A stretch of DNA of 64,000 bases from Panaeolus papilionaceus (GCA_015501605.1 JADNRZ010000014.1:248001-312000); one strand, 5' to 3'. Counted from the stretch's first letter, positions 11,122 to 24,105 are shown. Notes: generated by a model not told the origin, from the sequence alone. Program-made: numbers and translations.

Positions 11122-13032
11122 ATGCAGGAGTTTGGGCCCAGCCACAGTGACCACCAAAGGGTACCATGGCCCGAGAAATGGCAGTCGGTATGTGCTTGCT
11201 CTCCAGTATCGAGTATAGGTGATTCGACTATTGCTGACAGGGCTTCTAACCTGTAGGAGCCTTCCATGCTGTTACCATCCTGGGCCATACGCAGCCTTTC
11301 GAATAACCTTCCTCTGTCCTCTGATGACCGTATTCGTGTGGACGAGTTGCGGCAGTTCATTTCCCGACAGATTAAGGAGAAAGAAGCGGCCATAAAGCAA
11401 TTACACAACGATATCGAGCGCTTGAAAAAAGAGTCTTTTGCCTGCGACGTCATAACGACCCCTTTTCGATCACTTCCTCACGATATTCTCCATCATGTTG
11501 CCACTGTATGCCCTCTCATTCACCCAGCGAGTGCTCAATACAGTAGCCCGAAGTCACATATCCCATCTGTTCTGACGCAGGTGTCGAAGTCATGGCGCAC
11601 ATCGGTCGAAGGAAATTGCAGCGCCTGGCAAAACATGCGATTCGATTGCAGGATCTGGAATGGGAAGGCCTTAGATCTGCCTTTAGCACGTATCGAACGG
11701 TTCGGTCGCTTATCAGGCACGTTGCCGATCGCGCTTCAGTTAGACGAGAAAGATCCCGACGAAGACGATGACTACCAGGATGGTTTTCCTCGAATCTTGA
11801 GATGGGTTCTGTCCCAATGGGATTATCGAAGCCGTTTGAATAACCTGACCATCTTCTCTCCATCACCCTACTTACTCTCCAACAATCTAGATCATCAGAC
11901 AAACACAACAACCTCCCTCCCTCCCATCGAATCTCTCCGGCTTCTGACCTGGGAGGGCGAATACGAGACAGGATGGCTGTCTGGTGGGAAGGATTTAACA
12001 CGGTATCTGGAAGCATGGCCCACCTTGCGACGATTGTGGGTCGGTGGTCATTTTGGGGGCAACACTTTCGCTCGCCGAAGCACAGCTCATAACCCTTGGA
12101 GACAAGTAAAGGCACTTTATATCAGAGCCGAACTCGAGCGTGACGAGTGGTTGGCATGCTTTCAAAATTGCCCTGAGCTCGAGATCGCGTGGTTACACAT
12201 AGGCGGTCTCGGTTCGAAGCTATTCCCCTCCAGCACGCCGACTTCCTTACCTTCGAAGACGATCATTCACCAACAACTAACGGAGTTGCATTTTGGCCTA
12301 TCCGATTACGGTGACCACATTTTAGAGTTCTTCGTTGGCCTACGGTTTCCTGTTCTGGAAAATTTGCACCTTCATTTCTATTTCGCCGATCCATCCACCG
12401 GGCCTGGGTATCAAGCCAAGGACTTTGTCGATGTGTTCCCTGCTCTAAAGCATCTCGCTATACACGAAACTGGTACATGTCGACTTTCGGAAACCATTGG
12501 GGGCCTGTTCCCATTACTCATGGCGGTTCCTTCGACTACCTCTCTGTGGACATCCATTTCTCACAAACACATCCTTGAGTTTTTGGAGTTTTTCCGGGGC
12601 AAACGCTTTCCTCTTCCGAATCTTCAGTCTTACACCCTCCAGTTTGTTGTAGAACAGGACATAGCATGGCTTAGCCCACAACAGGAGCGAAATCTGACTG
12701 ACGCGTTGATCTTGACACGACAAAAGAGACCCGCAGTCCTTCCATCGTCCAGTTTGGAATCAACGGCTTCAGGCTCCGCTAAAAAGAAGACGATCCACGC
12801 CGGTCTTGCAGTTATGAATATCATATTCCTTCAGTTCCACCAAGGAGAGGAGACAGAGGAGGACTTTGGCGCATATATGGTGATGGACGACTACTTCACC
12901 AACCTCCAGGAGAAATTCGTCAAGCAAAACATTGACATCAAGGTCGAGTTGGACTGGGTAGACGACTCCGAATCACTGATGTGGCATGAGGATCGAGCAG
13001 AGAGGGAGTTTATGAAACGCTTCGGCCTCTAA
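11122..13032 (+). CDS. F-box protein with N-terminal coiled coil, RVPW first exon
   Basis: Predicted substrate-recognition subunit of an SCF ubiquitin ligase; the substrate is unknown. Exon 1 (11122-11187) encodes MQEFGPSHSDHQRVPWPEKW plus two residues. An intron with a gtatgt donor ends at 11256, and exon 2 continues in frame. A coiled coil (RQFISRQIKEKEAAIKQLHN, then DIERLKKES) leads into the F-box (CDVITTPFRSLPHDILHHVA), then a Trp/Leu-rich region of degenerate leucine-rich repeats. It ends MKRFGL without the RYF tail of its paralogues. The shared first exon is the reason for starting at 11122 and not at the downstream ATG at 11266. Total is about 613 residues. Confidence 0.8.
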
Positions 13033-13459
13033 AAAGCTTGTCTGGGGGATTTTCTAAATATGTTGTATTTTGTAGTTCGGGTTTATAACTGGGTTTTAAT
13101 TTACCACTGGTTTCAATACCTTTCTCTGAGCCTTGTAGTAGGACTCGCAAGGATACAGAGCTAGATGGAGCTTTGGATTATCGAGCCAGCTTGATGTTTA
13201 TCCTTCCTATAGCATGACATCTACATCCATGATCTTTTCACGCTCCCGTATGGGTAGGAAGGTTTTGGAGATGTCGTGCGCAATAATTCTGGCCACTTGA
13301 TGATGATGTGACCTTTCGGTCCCGCGAAGTGTGAAAAGCACCTTCCAACTTCGCTCTCCCACTCGGAGTCAACCTCAAGCTTTCAGCTTGACATTCGCAT
13401 CCAGACCTCGCCCTTGCTTGCCATTTCAGCGAAACGTAATAACTATCAAGGATCAGGCC
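13033..13459. other. Intergenic between F-box genes
   Basis: No gene seen. It holds the 3' flank of the first F-box gene and the leader of the next. A frame open from 13331 has no ATG before 13460, so that part is taken as untranslated. Confidence 0.4.
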
Positions 13460-15026
13460 ATGCGCACTGACCCCCACTTCACGACCCCCATCATCATCTA
13501 TGCAGATATCATTGAAATAATTATTGGCCTTTTGGCTTCAGAGGCACACCCTTCATGGCGCCCTTATACGGGTACTATGAGATTGTTGCACGACGTCAGT
13601 CCCATACCTCACGATGCACCAGATCTTTCCAAAGAAGCCAGATCTGCATTGCTAAAGTGCGCTTTAATATGTCGAGAATGGCTCAGAATTGCACGACACC
13701 ACACCTTTCGACACTGGACACTCTCAATCCAAACATATACCGGGTTATCCACCATCAAATTTCCCTGTTTATCATGCTGAGACCGAGCACAGCCATAGTT
13801 CCGTAGGCAGCCAGCAGGTGCTGAAACACACAACTTTCAGTAGCCACATTCGCCACTTGCTAGTCGAGCTTGATGAACTGCACCTTCGACACGAACCGAA
13901 TACACATCGTGGACCGAATAAGCGGCATCGACTGACCATATGCCTTCGCAGTGTCCATATCAACGACAAACCTACCGAGTCTCAAAAGGTTGAGGATAGA
14001 GGAAAGTGGTTGGTTGGAACGGGAAGACGTGCAGTATGGCTGCGAATCTTGCGAAGAAGTGGAAGAGGAGGAGCTCGACACATTGGCACCACAGGCTAAT
14101 TCAAGGATTGGCACACAAGAGAAGTTCGCTCTACACCTACACCGCCTCCTCGTCGATGATGGTTTGGGCCTTGCAGATATCGGCTGGTTGTCCCATCCGG
14201 ACATTTTAGCGGACCTTCATATTAAGCACCTTCAGTTTTATGTTAATGTGGTCCTAACATCACTGTGGACGGGTTTCTTCGACTTAATTGGGCGGATAAG
14301 TAGCACTCTGGTAACACTGGAACTCGGCACCGTTCGAATGGATAGTAAGTCAATTCAACGTTTATTTAATTTGTTGGAACATCGTGCTTAGGCTTGCTAC
14401 AGAGCTAACCAAGCAAATCTCTACGATCGTTCTGCCCAATCTGCAGACTTTTGGAGTCACGATCAGGCGCAAGCGCCAGGGTCTCACTGGAAAAGGTTAC
14501 ACGCTCTATGACGACGAACATGGATTTTCGAAGCTCCTGCTCACCATAAAGGAGTCTTTAGCCATGCCTCGCCTTCACACTATAATATTAAACATTAGCG
14601 ACGCTCGTAACTGGATTCTCTTTTCTAGCGATCTCGGGCACTCACGTTTTCCTCCCGGTCTTGGGACTCTCCCGTGGCTTTAAGCTTAGGGATCGGGCTC
14701 CCATCGATCAGACAAATTCCGATGGGGTAACAAAGGAAGAGTTGAGCGCCAGAATAAACACTGCCTATGATAGATGGACAAGCAAGAATGTTGTCAAATG
14801 GGAAATACTAGATGATGCCCTCCAGCAATTGATTTGGACAACCACCCCCCATCAGTCGGCTAATCTGATGCCTGATGGTTTGAAGGGGCTCATCATCCCG
14901 ATCTGCGCTGGCACATCTTCACTCTCATCTGAGCAAAAACAAGTCATAGACGAGTTTCTGAATCGAAAATTTCCCAAATGCGTTTCGAGAGGCGTTTCCA
15001 CCGTGTCTCGAGACAGGTCCATTTGA
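13460..15026 (+). pseudogene. F-box-like gene, probably frameshifted
   Basis: The start MRTDPHFTTPIIIYADIIEI and the region ALLKCALICREWLRIARHHT match the F-box-like beginning of many basidiomycete F-box proteins. Pieces further on read HIRHLLVELDELHLRHEPN, TTNLPSLKRLRIEESGW, LLVDDGLGLADIGWL and LPNLQTFGVTIRRKR. Introns near 13903-13950 (giving HLSISTTNLPSLK) and about 14344-14407 join well. The link between the first two parts (about 13750-13840) needs an intron with a weak gttatc donor. Near 14660-14690 the frame must shift by one base with no plausible intron: the remaining GT...AG distance is only about 32 bases. The C-terminal part after that is still open (AYDRWTSKNVVKWEILDD). Either this is a pseudogene with at least one frameshift or the assembly has an error here. 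Confidence 0.55.
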
Positions 15027-15327
15027 GGATGCATATGGAATACATGGGGGAGCGAGTACTGATGGGTTTCGGTCAAATCAGCACACTCCCGACATCCTAA
15101 AGGATATGAAGTAAAAGGGTTATAGTATATGCTATGTGTATATCAACCGATTCGTTTTCACGTTTTTGCCAATGTGAGCTCAAGCCACATGAACGTGTGA
15201 TTTGTTCACGGATGCAGCCTTGAGTCCCGACTGAAGGATATTTTGGGATGACTCCCACTTGTCTTGACTACCACATTGGCTCTGCGATCTTCGGTCCATA
15301 GGACATACATACGAACACACGGTATCA

Positions 15328-16820
15328 ATGGATATGTCGATACGGAGTGATGGGGACCCTGATCGCCAACGATTCGCGCTCGACATTTGGGAAATCATCA
15401 TCAGCTTCATTCTGGATGAACACCGCACCACTCTTATCAGTCTATCATACGTCTCTCGAGACCTCTGCATTACCCTTCGTCGTCGGTTATTCGCAAAGGT
15501 TACATTTTTACTGTCACACAAGCCAAGTCATCCCCCACAATTTCAGTTGGCAGAGCCATTTAGGTCACCCGCTGCGAAGCTGCTTCCCATCCTCAAATCA
15601 AATCCCGGTTTATCGGAGTATATACGACATCTTGAAATTCAAACCATTCCCAATCTTTCCGGTGATATACCACATGTCAAAGAAGTCGGATATTATGAGG
15701 ACTTTTCGCTCCCAAAGCTGGTTCCATATCTCATCAATCTTGATTCCCTCTCTTTTACCACCCAGCCGTCGACCACTACTGTTCGTTGGAGCACGCTCCC
15801 GGAGCTGATAAGGGAAACAACCCTCCGATTACTCAGCATTGTATCCAATCTGATGGCACCCGACTTGTATGATTTACCTTCGAGCGCTATATTCGATTCC
15901 AGGAGCACAGCACTTCGCACACTCTCCGTCGGGATGTATGGTCTCTTTATCGACGGCAAGAGATTTTCTGCAGATGTTTTAAGGAGTACATCTCCAGGAC
16001 TCATAGACGACATTTATTCGACGCGACAAACAAGAATCCGTTCATTGACGGTTGACAGTAGATGCGACTACCATCATTGGAATCCATTTCCTCACTGGTT
16101 GATGTTTGATAATCCTCTGTTCCCAATATCCATAAACTATTTGGAGGACCTATCATTTGTCCAGAGACAGCACATAATAGGCCCCAAACACGGGTTTCAA
16201 AGGATACTGCGGCGGTGTGCCAATACATTACGAAGCCTACGACTGCCTCCAGGCTACAGCATCGAAGGTATGTAATCTGATGCAGAACAAGGAAACCGCT
16301 ACTGTAGATTCCCCTAACTATCCTGACAGAAGCTATGCGGGGAAAGCTTACATGGAAAGCTAGCCAGCGAATGCATTACAAAGGAGAGGTGCCAAATCTT
16401 TCTGTATTGACAAACCTCCAATCCTGTCGCATGGCAGTGTTCATACGCTTCTCTGGCGAAGACTACTTCACCACCACATTACCTTGCGCTATCAAGACGC
16501 TAAAGACGCTCCCTAATCACAATACTAAGACTTCTCTGGAGGAATTGTGGATCGACTTGTATTTAGAGAGTTTTGAAGACCACCTTGTTAAACAACTAGA
16601 TTGGAGTCAATTTGTCGACTTTGTCCTCCACAGTGGGCAATTTTCTCAGTTGGAAAGGGTCATCCTGGAGGTGGTCTGCCTATCCAGTGGTGGAAGTGCG
16701 AGGAGGTCCCCTTTGGCTGGAAGAATGGAACCATCGGCAAGTATCATGGATGCTTTACGAGGGAACACGTCGTTGAGAAGACTGGTAGACCGGGAATTAC
16801 TGCACGTTATACCAGGTTAG
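15328..16820 (+). CDS. F-box-like protein
   Basis: The N-terminus MDMSIRSDGDPDRQRFALDI followed by IISFILDEHRTTLISLSYVS is the degenerate F-box of basidiomycete families, with RDLCITLRRRLFAKVTF after it. The rest is Leu-rich with repeated L.SL.. units (LVPYLINLDSLSFTTQP, ALRTLSVGMYGLF), as expected for a substrate-binding leucine-rich region. One intron (donor gtatgt after IEG at about 16268, acceptor tgacag near 16330) joins to EAMRGKLTWKAS in frame. It ends LLHVIPG. It has no RVPW exon or coiled coil and belongs to a different F-box group from the 11122, 34056 and 51749 genes. Its 3' end faces the P450 gene. Confidence 0.7.
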
Positions 16821-16959
16821 CATAGCCTTATACCAATAGGATTATGTACAATAGCTATAGGATTGTCGTTACATGTTATCATTACGTCGTCAACTCATCA
16901 GGGCGAAATTACAGAGAACTGGTCGTTACGAGCACGCATAATGCGTTTCAGGCTTCCAC

Positions 16960-19271
16960 CTATATAATTCCAAGGTCGACGTCAATCATTTGTAGAGATT
17001 TCTCGATTTCAGGCGAACGTGGCCGAATTTTGCATTTGAATGGCTTTGGCACACTGAAGAGGTTGTTCATAAAAATTCTCCCACATAAGTACAGAAACCA
17101 TAACATACCGGAGACCACCTGGCATATAAGGATGGTTCAAGTCAGGGCTTCCATCCTCAAACTGCGCAAAATCGAAAGCGGCGAGTAGGGTCGCAACTGC
17201 CATCCAAACAGCGGAGCTAGCCATGTACCTTCCGGGACATATACTAGAAAAGAGAACACACGAATCAATGAGGTTATCCTGTGGCTTTACTTGTTGATAG
17301 GGGCTTACCGTCGCCCGAATCCCCATATCGCAAAACTTGGATCCTTGACAGAGTTATCCAGCTCGTATCGCATCCCACTCTCTGTATCAATTCGTTTCAA
17401 GAATCTCTCCGGTTTGAATGAAAGAGGGTCCGCGTAGATATTCTCATCGTGCAACATAGCCCTGTTACGATCAAATTTAAGGCCTGTGTTGAGAGTTAAA
17501 TCAGAGTGAACTCCACCCACCAAGCATTTGGAATGATAATGGAGCCTTTGGGGATGAAGTAACCTTTGTAGACGTCCTCCACTTGGTTGACGTGCGGCAA
17601 ACCTAGTTTCTGGTCACTTTAAGCACATATCCAGAATAAAAAACTATCGTACCAAGCGGAGCCGCATCTCTCCAACGCATGCTTTCCTTGACAATAGCGG
17701 TGATATATGGGAGGTTTTCCATGTCTTCGAAGTCAGGTAAAGCACCCTTTTTCAGAACACGGTCGAGTTCATTGTGGGCCTTGCGTAGGACCTCGGGGTG
17801 GTTAAGCAGTGCCAATATACAAGTTCCAACCGTGGCCATCGTCTGTTGTTAACTTTAGCAATAGTTAAAAGAGGGGGGATACGAAGACGTACGGAATCAG
17901 CGCCAGCTGTCAATTGAACAGTTATTCACGATGCAGTGAATTTGGAGATGCAATTCATTATTACATACCTCCATACAGTGTCCCAGCTACATTCTTGATC
18001 AACTCTTCTCGTTCATGCATTTCCTCAGGTTCCAAAGTGCGTGCCATTTCCAGGCTGGTTCTGCAAAACGAAAGTTTCGCTACGCCAGTCACCTGTGGCG
18101 TTTCGATGGATGAGACTTCTCCTGGGCACAGCAGGTGTCGGAGTACGTACAATTTCATTCTTTGTATCCGCGAAAGGTACCTCTCGAACTTTCAGTGCCA
18201 TTTTCTTAGCCTCCCTTGCGATGCACTTGAACTTTGCTCCAGGAAACCATCCGGGCACATACTTCAAGGCTGGTATCATATCAACTAAGTATGCTCCTGG
18301 GACAAGAGCTGGAACGACAGGGTCGATCGCCTCTCGAGATAGATTGATGTACTTTGACGACTTTGAGGAGACTGATAATCCGTACGTTGACGACATTATG
18401 ATTTCACCCGAGAATCTGCGAGAAATATTATGGGCATCCTCAAAACGCATCAAAGGGTGAAGTACGCACATCCGTAAAGCCTCAAGTAAATCATGCGGTT
18501 CGTCGTAAATGCGCTTAGCAAGAACACGGGAGGCTTCGAGTTCATGCGGTCTGAACCTCAGCGCCGCTACTGGATGGAAAGACTGATGCATAAGTCGACG
18601 GTGTGCACGCCTTCAAATTGTCTGATTATTAGTTCTTGATTCTTGAACTGGAGGCAAGACATTACCAGCGGTCGCCTGAAGCACATTGCACCAATTAGCT
18701 CAACATGCTATTCCTCCGAGGGGTGAGCAGATGTCAGATCATACCGTAATCCATAAAACCAAAGTTGAAGTCCCAACCCATCAGCTCCACAACCATTGGC
18801 AAACGCGGCCTGTAGTTGAGCGTTGAGTACCAGTAAACGAGGTTAACGATCAAGCATCTCGCATACCTTCCAGAATAGATTGTTGAGCGCCTTTCCAGAA
18901 GGTCCACGGCCGCTTCGTATGTGTCTAGGACAATTATATGTGTTCCTGCGACACTCAGGTGTAGGATATCAGTGCCTGTCAGTATTGGGATTTGATGTTA
19001 GCTGGCTACTCCAAGCTTATAATATACTGTAACAGATACCCAAGTCCTTGCACATTTGATGGTATGCTTCCCATTCCAGCTTTGTTGGCATATCTAGAAC
19101 GTTCCCTACGATAGGAAGGCCTTTCGGGCCTGGTGGATACGGAACGCGCCGCGTCCGTCGCTTCACATAAACATAAGATGTATACGCGAATCCAACCAGT
19201 GCCAGCGCGTCGAGTACCACGAAGCGATCCTGCCCATGAAGCCAGTCAAGAATCGAGGAGAAGTGAATCAT
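16960..19271 (-). CDS. Cytochrome P450 monooxygenase
   Basis: Heme-thiolate monooxygenase of the fungal ER; the substrate cannot be told. The N-terminal anchor (MIHFSSILDWLHGQDRFVVL, then ALVGFAYTSYVYVKRR) is followed by the Pro-rich hinge VPYPPGPKGLPIVGN. Many small introns split the gene. In order the spliced parts include HRRLMHQSFHPVAALRF (C-helix side), the I-helix GAGADSTMATVGT, the ExxR helix IVKESMRW, FKPERFLKR and the heme loop FAIWGFGRRICPGRYMA with the Cys ligand. The last exon (PKPFKCKIRPRSPE) is joined by an intron with a gtatgt donor and ends at 16960, not at the apparent stop near 17009. I found no lesion. Length is about 500 residues, normal for the family. Confidence 0.9.
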
Positions 19272-19947
19272 CTTGTGGTTCTGGTGATAGGCCGCCTTTT
19301 ACAACGCTAATGGTTGCCTGAACGACGTTCTTGCTGATGGACGTTTGAAGAACAGCGTAGAGCGGGGCAAAACTTGTCGGGATTGAATGATGTCTTAATT
19401 TATACTTATAAATCTAAGGATCTGCTCGTCCCTGCGTCATCGGGATTGAACAGTGCATAAAAAGTCCGTCAGGTCATGGGTCCAATCATGAGTCGTTCCA
19501 TCCTCCCGAATTGACTTCTTCATCCAACGGGATCAAGGCTAATGTTCGAAAAGGTATAAGCCATAAGAATTTGAATTGAGTTTGAAAGGTGTCTGTCAAA
19601 TGCCCTGCCTCGTGGTCGGGGTTCAGAAAAAATACAAAAGAAAGGGGTATTGGAAAGACTTGAAAAGAAAACCACCTGACAGATGCTCCTCACTCTCTCT
19701 GTGGTTTAACCTACATTTAGGCTAAATTTAGGCACCAAAATACTGCAGATTTCGACATCGGTTCAACAAAAGAAGATAAAAAAACAGGCAGCCTCAGAAG
19801 ATGGTGCATCCTCTTCAGAGTTTCAATAATCAAACTGGGTACCTATCAAGGGTCGTGTGGAATCAGCATTGTGTCAATTCAGGCGTGTGGATGAATGTGG
19901 ACAAAGGAAAGTTCAAGGACATCATAACATCGACAAACTCACTCTCG
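19272..19947. other. Spacer with divergent promoters of P450 and FIST genes
   Basis: Divergent intergenic region. The frame of the FIST gene is open back to an ATG at 19801, but residues before 19948 do not look like the family. I see no other gene. Confidence 0.4.
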
Positions 19948-21501
19948 ATGGTACCCATCCACCTCCGTACCTTGTTCTCGTCCTCAGCCACTTCCATCCT
20001 ACAAGAAATAACAGCACTTTCATCAAAATATGGGAACAAGGGACATACAATCTTATTTAGTCTCTCCACAAATTTTCGAAAGTCAGAAGACCTTGAGGCA
20101 GTTTTCGGAAAACTCGTAACCTTTAATACTCCCCGTCCAAACACTTCGGCGACAGCACCCCAGGTACAAGGATATACCCTAGGATGCCTTGTGGAACCAC
20201 CTACAGGAATATATCACTCGCAAGCTCTGGCGGCATATCGTCGTAAACAGGATTATATCTCATGTTCAATTGGTGTTTTTGACTCCGCGAATGTCATCGC
20301 ATTCAGATCAGACTTGCCGAGCGAGGAGCAACCCCAAGTTGGTAGATGGCATTCTTTCAGGAAGACGTCAACTGCTGGAAGTGATATGCGCTTAGACCAA
20401 GGAGGTGCACCGTCTCCGAATGGGCCCGTAGACTGGGATAATATTTGGGCCCGATCATCGCTTCAAAGCAATTCTTCGCCTGAGCTGCCTCATGAACTGC
20501 AAACAACAAGGTGAGCCATGTCGTGCTTCAACTGGTGATCAGGACTTTGATCTTTGATTTCGACTCCAGCAAATTTTCAGACGTCATTTACTTCACAGCA
20601 CCTCATCCAACGCAACTAACAACTGTACTTTCGTCCCGACTTCCCGACACAACATGTCTCGGCCTTATTGCAGCCCCAACGCATTTTATCACTGGAAGAG
20701 CAGTTACACTGGTTATGAACGGGAAAATATATGACTCCGGGGCCATCGGTCTTGCTTTCAAAGATCCTACTGGCAAACAAAATGGGGAAGAATGCAAGAC
20801 AACATTTGCCGGTTTCCACCGGCTTTCTGAGCCAGTCGTTGTTGCAGAGTAAATACGTCCCCATCTGAGGAGATATTTTCCTACTAACCGTGTTTAGAAC
20901 CGAAGGGAACATGCTGAACGCTGTCAAGCCTCTATCTTCTGCTAGTGAATCCTTGGAATCACTCAATCCGACCTCTTTGCTCCTTCACGCAATTCAGAAA
21001 GCAAATCTGACAGCCCCTACTTTCAAAGAAAGCGAAGACTTCGCCCTTGCTGTTCTATCCCCGTCCGCTGAAGGTGATAAAACCACCCTACCCATAGAAC
21101 GAACTTATACCATCACCGCTGGAGACCCACGCAACCGCGGCGGTGCTCTCTCTCTGGCAGGACATCGTGCTCCAAAACCAGGATCCGTTGTTCAATTCAT
21201 TCACAGAGCCCGCGATACACCTATCACATTGCCTTCAATTCCCTCGGATGGCACGAATATAACATTTGTTACCGTTCCTGAAGCACCATCCACCAACTCC
21301 GCTCTTGAGACTTCAACCGACGAACTTTTGGATGCAGGGCACCCGCCTTTGGCACTGGATTCGACCTTCCTTGCATCATCATCACGCGGGTTTCTTCTTT
21401 CTCGGCCACTAAAAAGTATCTCTTTGGATTCTCACTCAGACACAACATGGAATGCTGCTTTGCCAGGTACAATGGCTACATTGGCATCAACTAGCTCATG
21501 A
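19948..21501 (+). CDS. FIST-domain protein
   Basis: FIST N and FIST C domains form a sensory, ligand-binding module first described beside bacterial signal-transduction proteins; fungal versions have no known ligand. I place the start at 19948 (MVPIHLRTLFSSSATSILQE), which gives the usual short lead-in before HTILFSLSTNF. An in-frame ATG at 19801 would add 49 residues of unlike composition. Family blocks: VGRWHSFRK, then VDWDNIW, then FITGRAVTLVMNGKIYDSGA followed by IGLAF, then TYTITAGDPRNRGGALSL, then TFLASSSRGFLLS, ending WNAALPGTMATLASTSS. Introns at about 20513-20571 and 20850-20897 join in frame. No kinase, HAMP or GGDEF partner domain is present, so it is a stand-alone FIST protein. 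Confidence 0.75.
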
Positions 21502-24105
21502 TGCGAGTGTTGGGGCAGGAATTCCAGTTGCACCACCCATAGATATTTTGGGTAAAACACGTATTATGGTTTTTGGTAATAATATAATGCTCTCTTCACC
21601 TTCGCGCCTGTTAGGACGATATGAAATCCCTGCCGAGTATGGTCGTTAGTCCCGAGCGTCAGCCACCACTGGCACCCTTGCCGTGCGCAATGTCAGCCAT
21701 CTGGTCAGGCTTGTTTCGCCGTGTGTGTCAGCCGCTGGTAAACGGCGTATAAATGGCTGCTCATAGGGCTTTTGACAGCATCGAAGCAGTGTGCTATCAT
21801 CCCTCTTACACTCACTTCGATCAAAGATCTTTGAATGCTTGACGTCCAGCAATCGTATCACCTTATTTTCTCAACAACACCTGGCGACTTTGCATGCACT
21901 CAAACTCGCAGATTCATTCCAGTCCACACCCACTCTTTGCCACTTCCGCCTACCTGACCATTCGTTACCTCCACTATGCGGTGCTAGAATGCCATCTCCG
22001 AATCATTTCCGCAATCTTCAACCGCCGTACTCAAGAAACATTGACACACTTTGTGTAAGATCATTTCGCTTTTGGATGGAAGCCATGAACTGATCCCCTC
22101 CAAGTATTCGTGATTCAATATTATCCTCGCCGAATGGCAATTATGATTATGCAAACTGGGCTCCTTCAACAATTTGGTATTTGCTTTGACTGTTTTCCCT
22201 CATCGTGTTCAGCTCAACTTACACCTTCAAGGTGTTCATCATCACCACGATTATCACTTGAACATTGTTCATTCCTCCCAAATTAAACGAAACAGGCCAC
22301 TAACCCATCATTCCGTAAGGCATACCAGGTCACCACCGACTCTCCACATACACATGATGCGCGCACGGATATCCCCATAGCGCCTTGGACGAGTTCCTTG
22401 TGTTCTGTGGTCGTGACCCTCCGAGGTCGGGGTCGGGGCGGGTCTCAGTCACCCCTGGGAGGTGCCTCCCTCCCTGCGTTAATGTAATCTTTAGCGCTGG
22501 GGCAGGGTTAGGTTAAATGTCAGACGGCAACAAAGGTCGCACTGTTAGACTTCCGTCCCGAACAGGGAAGACGAAGCACATCGGCCAGTCGTATTCTGAC
22601 AGCCTTTTGGGCTGCGGCTGTTATCGGTTCTTACCTGGATGTGCCACTCCCATTATCAACACTGTGACTGCGTTATGCGGTATCGTGGTGCGGAAACCTG
22701 GGAGTGGAGGCGATCAGTGTGGGTGTGCGATTGTGGGTGAGGACTTGGTCGCGAGTGATGTTGGGCGTGAGGTATGTCTTTGATTTTATTTGACTCTTAT
22801 GATATCTGATCATGGAGCTGGGTCTAGCATATCAGCTGGTCTTCCAGGAATAGCCGCTAAGCTGTTGATCTGCCACCTTCATACCCTATTCTCGTGCTGA
22901 CCGTGACTTTAGATGCCATCGTCAACACATACATCCAGCGGCCCAGGCGACTCTGACACTCCGTCTCTTTTTATTTTTCCCCATCATATATCTTTATTTA
23001 CATACTTACTACGTCTTTCTTATTCTCCCAATTTCTTTCCATTTTTCACACATCGCATTTGTTGCCGTTTGTATAGAAGCAACGCTTCCATAATAGTTAC
23101 ACAGACCTACCACGTTTGAACATATCACTGCTTATTGCTGTATGTGTACAAAATTTAGCGATAATCGCAAATGATATCGCCATTATTATTTCTAGACTTG
23201 CTCTCTAGAGGCGCCGACTTGACCGTATCGACGCTTACGATAATTTGATGAATATTTAACTCGAAGCCACACCCAACTTCACTTTTCCGGATTAACGTTT
23301 ATATGGTCGAAAGGCGTTCGACGGAACCCAAGAGGGTTCTCAAAATGATGACATCTGTAGCCTCTATTCGTTTAGCCGATGCAAAAACATGATAACCCTG
23401 ACATTCGAATAGATTCAATTCAATCGAAGGGAGGAAGGGGCTTGTGTGCCGTGAGAATAGCCTGGGAAGTCGTCCAGTTAAGTCCGAGTAGCGATTGACG
23501 CTGACATCTCAGCAGATTTTCCTCAGAGACATTTGTTGTATTTTTGCAGTATTTCGTCCTTGGGTGTGTAGGTTACTGGTGATGCATAGTATGCTCGATT
23601 TTCCTCCCTTAATAGAGAGTGAAACTTGGGATCTGTCGGCCTGGAATCTCTGTAATTTTTGGTGGTTAGTCACAGTTAGTGCGTCTCCGATATGACACAT
23701 TTTCTATCTCCTCCTAATTTTTTAGAACATAATATATGATGTTATGCGTGATTAACTTTATGTCGCATGTCTGCTTGGATAGCCCTGAAATTGGAGATTC
23801 ATAACCCCAAGTGATCACCGTTCAGATGAGTCGGGCACGCGGAGCTATGGGTTCGATAGGGTTTAATAAGTAAGTACTCCGAACCGTCCATGTCCTCTGA
23901 ATTGAAGATAGGGGCTATTGAGATTCGCCAAGATCTCGCGAACCTGAATGTCATGAACGGAATGTAGCGGACCGGATAGCATCACGTGATGCCGACAAAT
24001 GATCGACGCACAGACCGCATTCTTGTTGTGTTTTCCTCTCATCCACTCCGGTCATCCTTCGAGCGCCTCGTTAAACTCGCTCGTTATCGTTTAGAATTGC
24101 TAACA
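21502..24105. other. 2.6-kb region without a confident gene
   Basis: Nothing could be assigned. One open frame at 22517-22783 (MSDGNKGRTVRLPSRTGKTK...) has an ATG and a good gtatgt splice donor just before its stop, but no recognisable domain and no clear second exon. I do not call it a gene. There is a short GC-rich patch near 22420-22480 and pyrimidine-rich stretches near 22960-23060. The last few hundred bases are the presumed SIN3 promoter. Confidence 0.35.

Noticed and set aside
17009..17326. Open-frame stop near 17009 as the P450 end
   Set aside because: An intron with a gtatgt donor leads to a further exon with the usual PKPFKCKIRPRSPE end, so the gene runs to 16960.
22517..22783. ATG-started open frame of 88 codons with a gtatgt donor at its end
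   Set aside because: No recognisable domain, no convincing second exon, and a GC-rich repetitive surrounding; support is too weak for a gene call.
23986..24105. Earlier in-frame start of SIN3
   Set aside because: The extra residues are not like SIN3 N-termini, and the ATG at 24106 (MDSERIP) has a better context.
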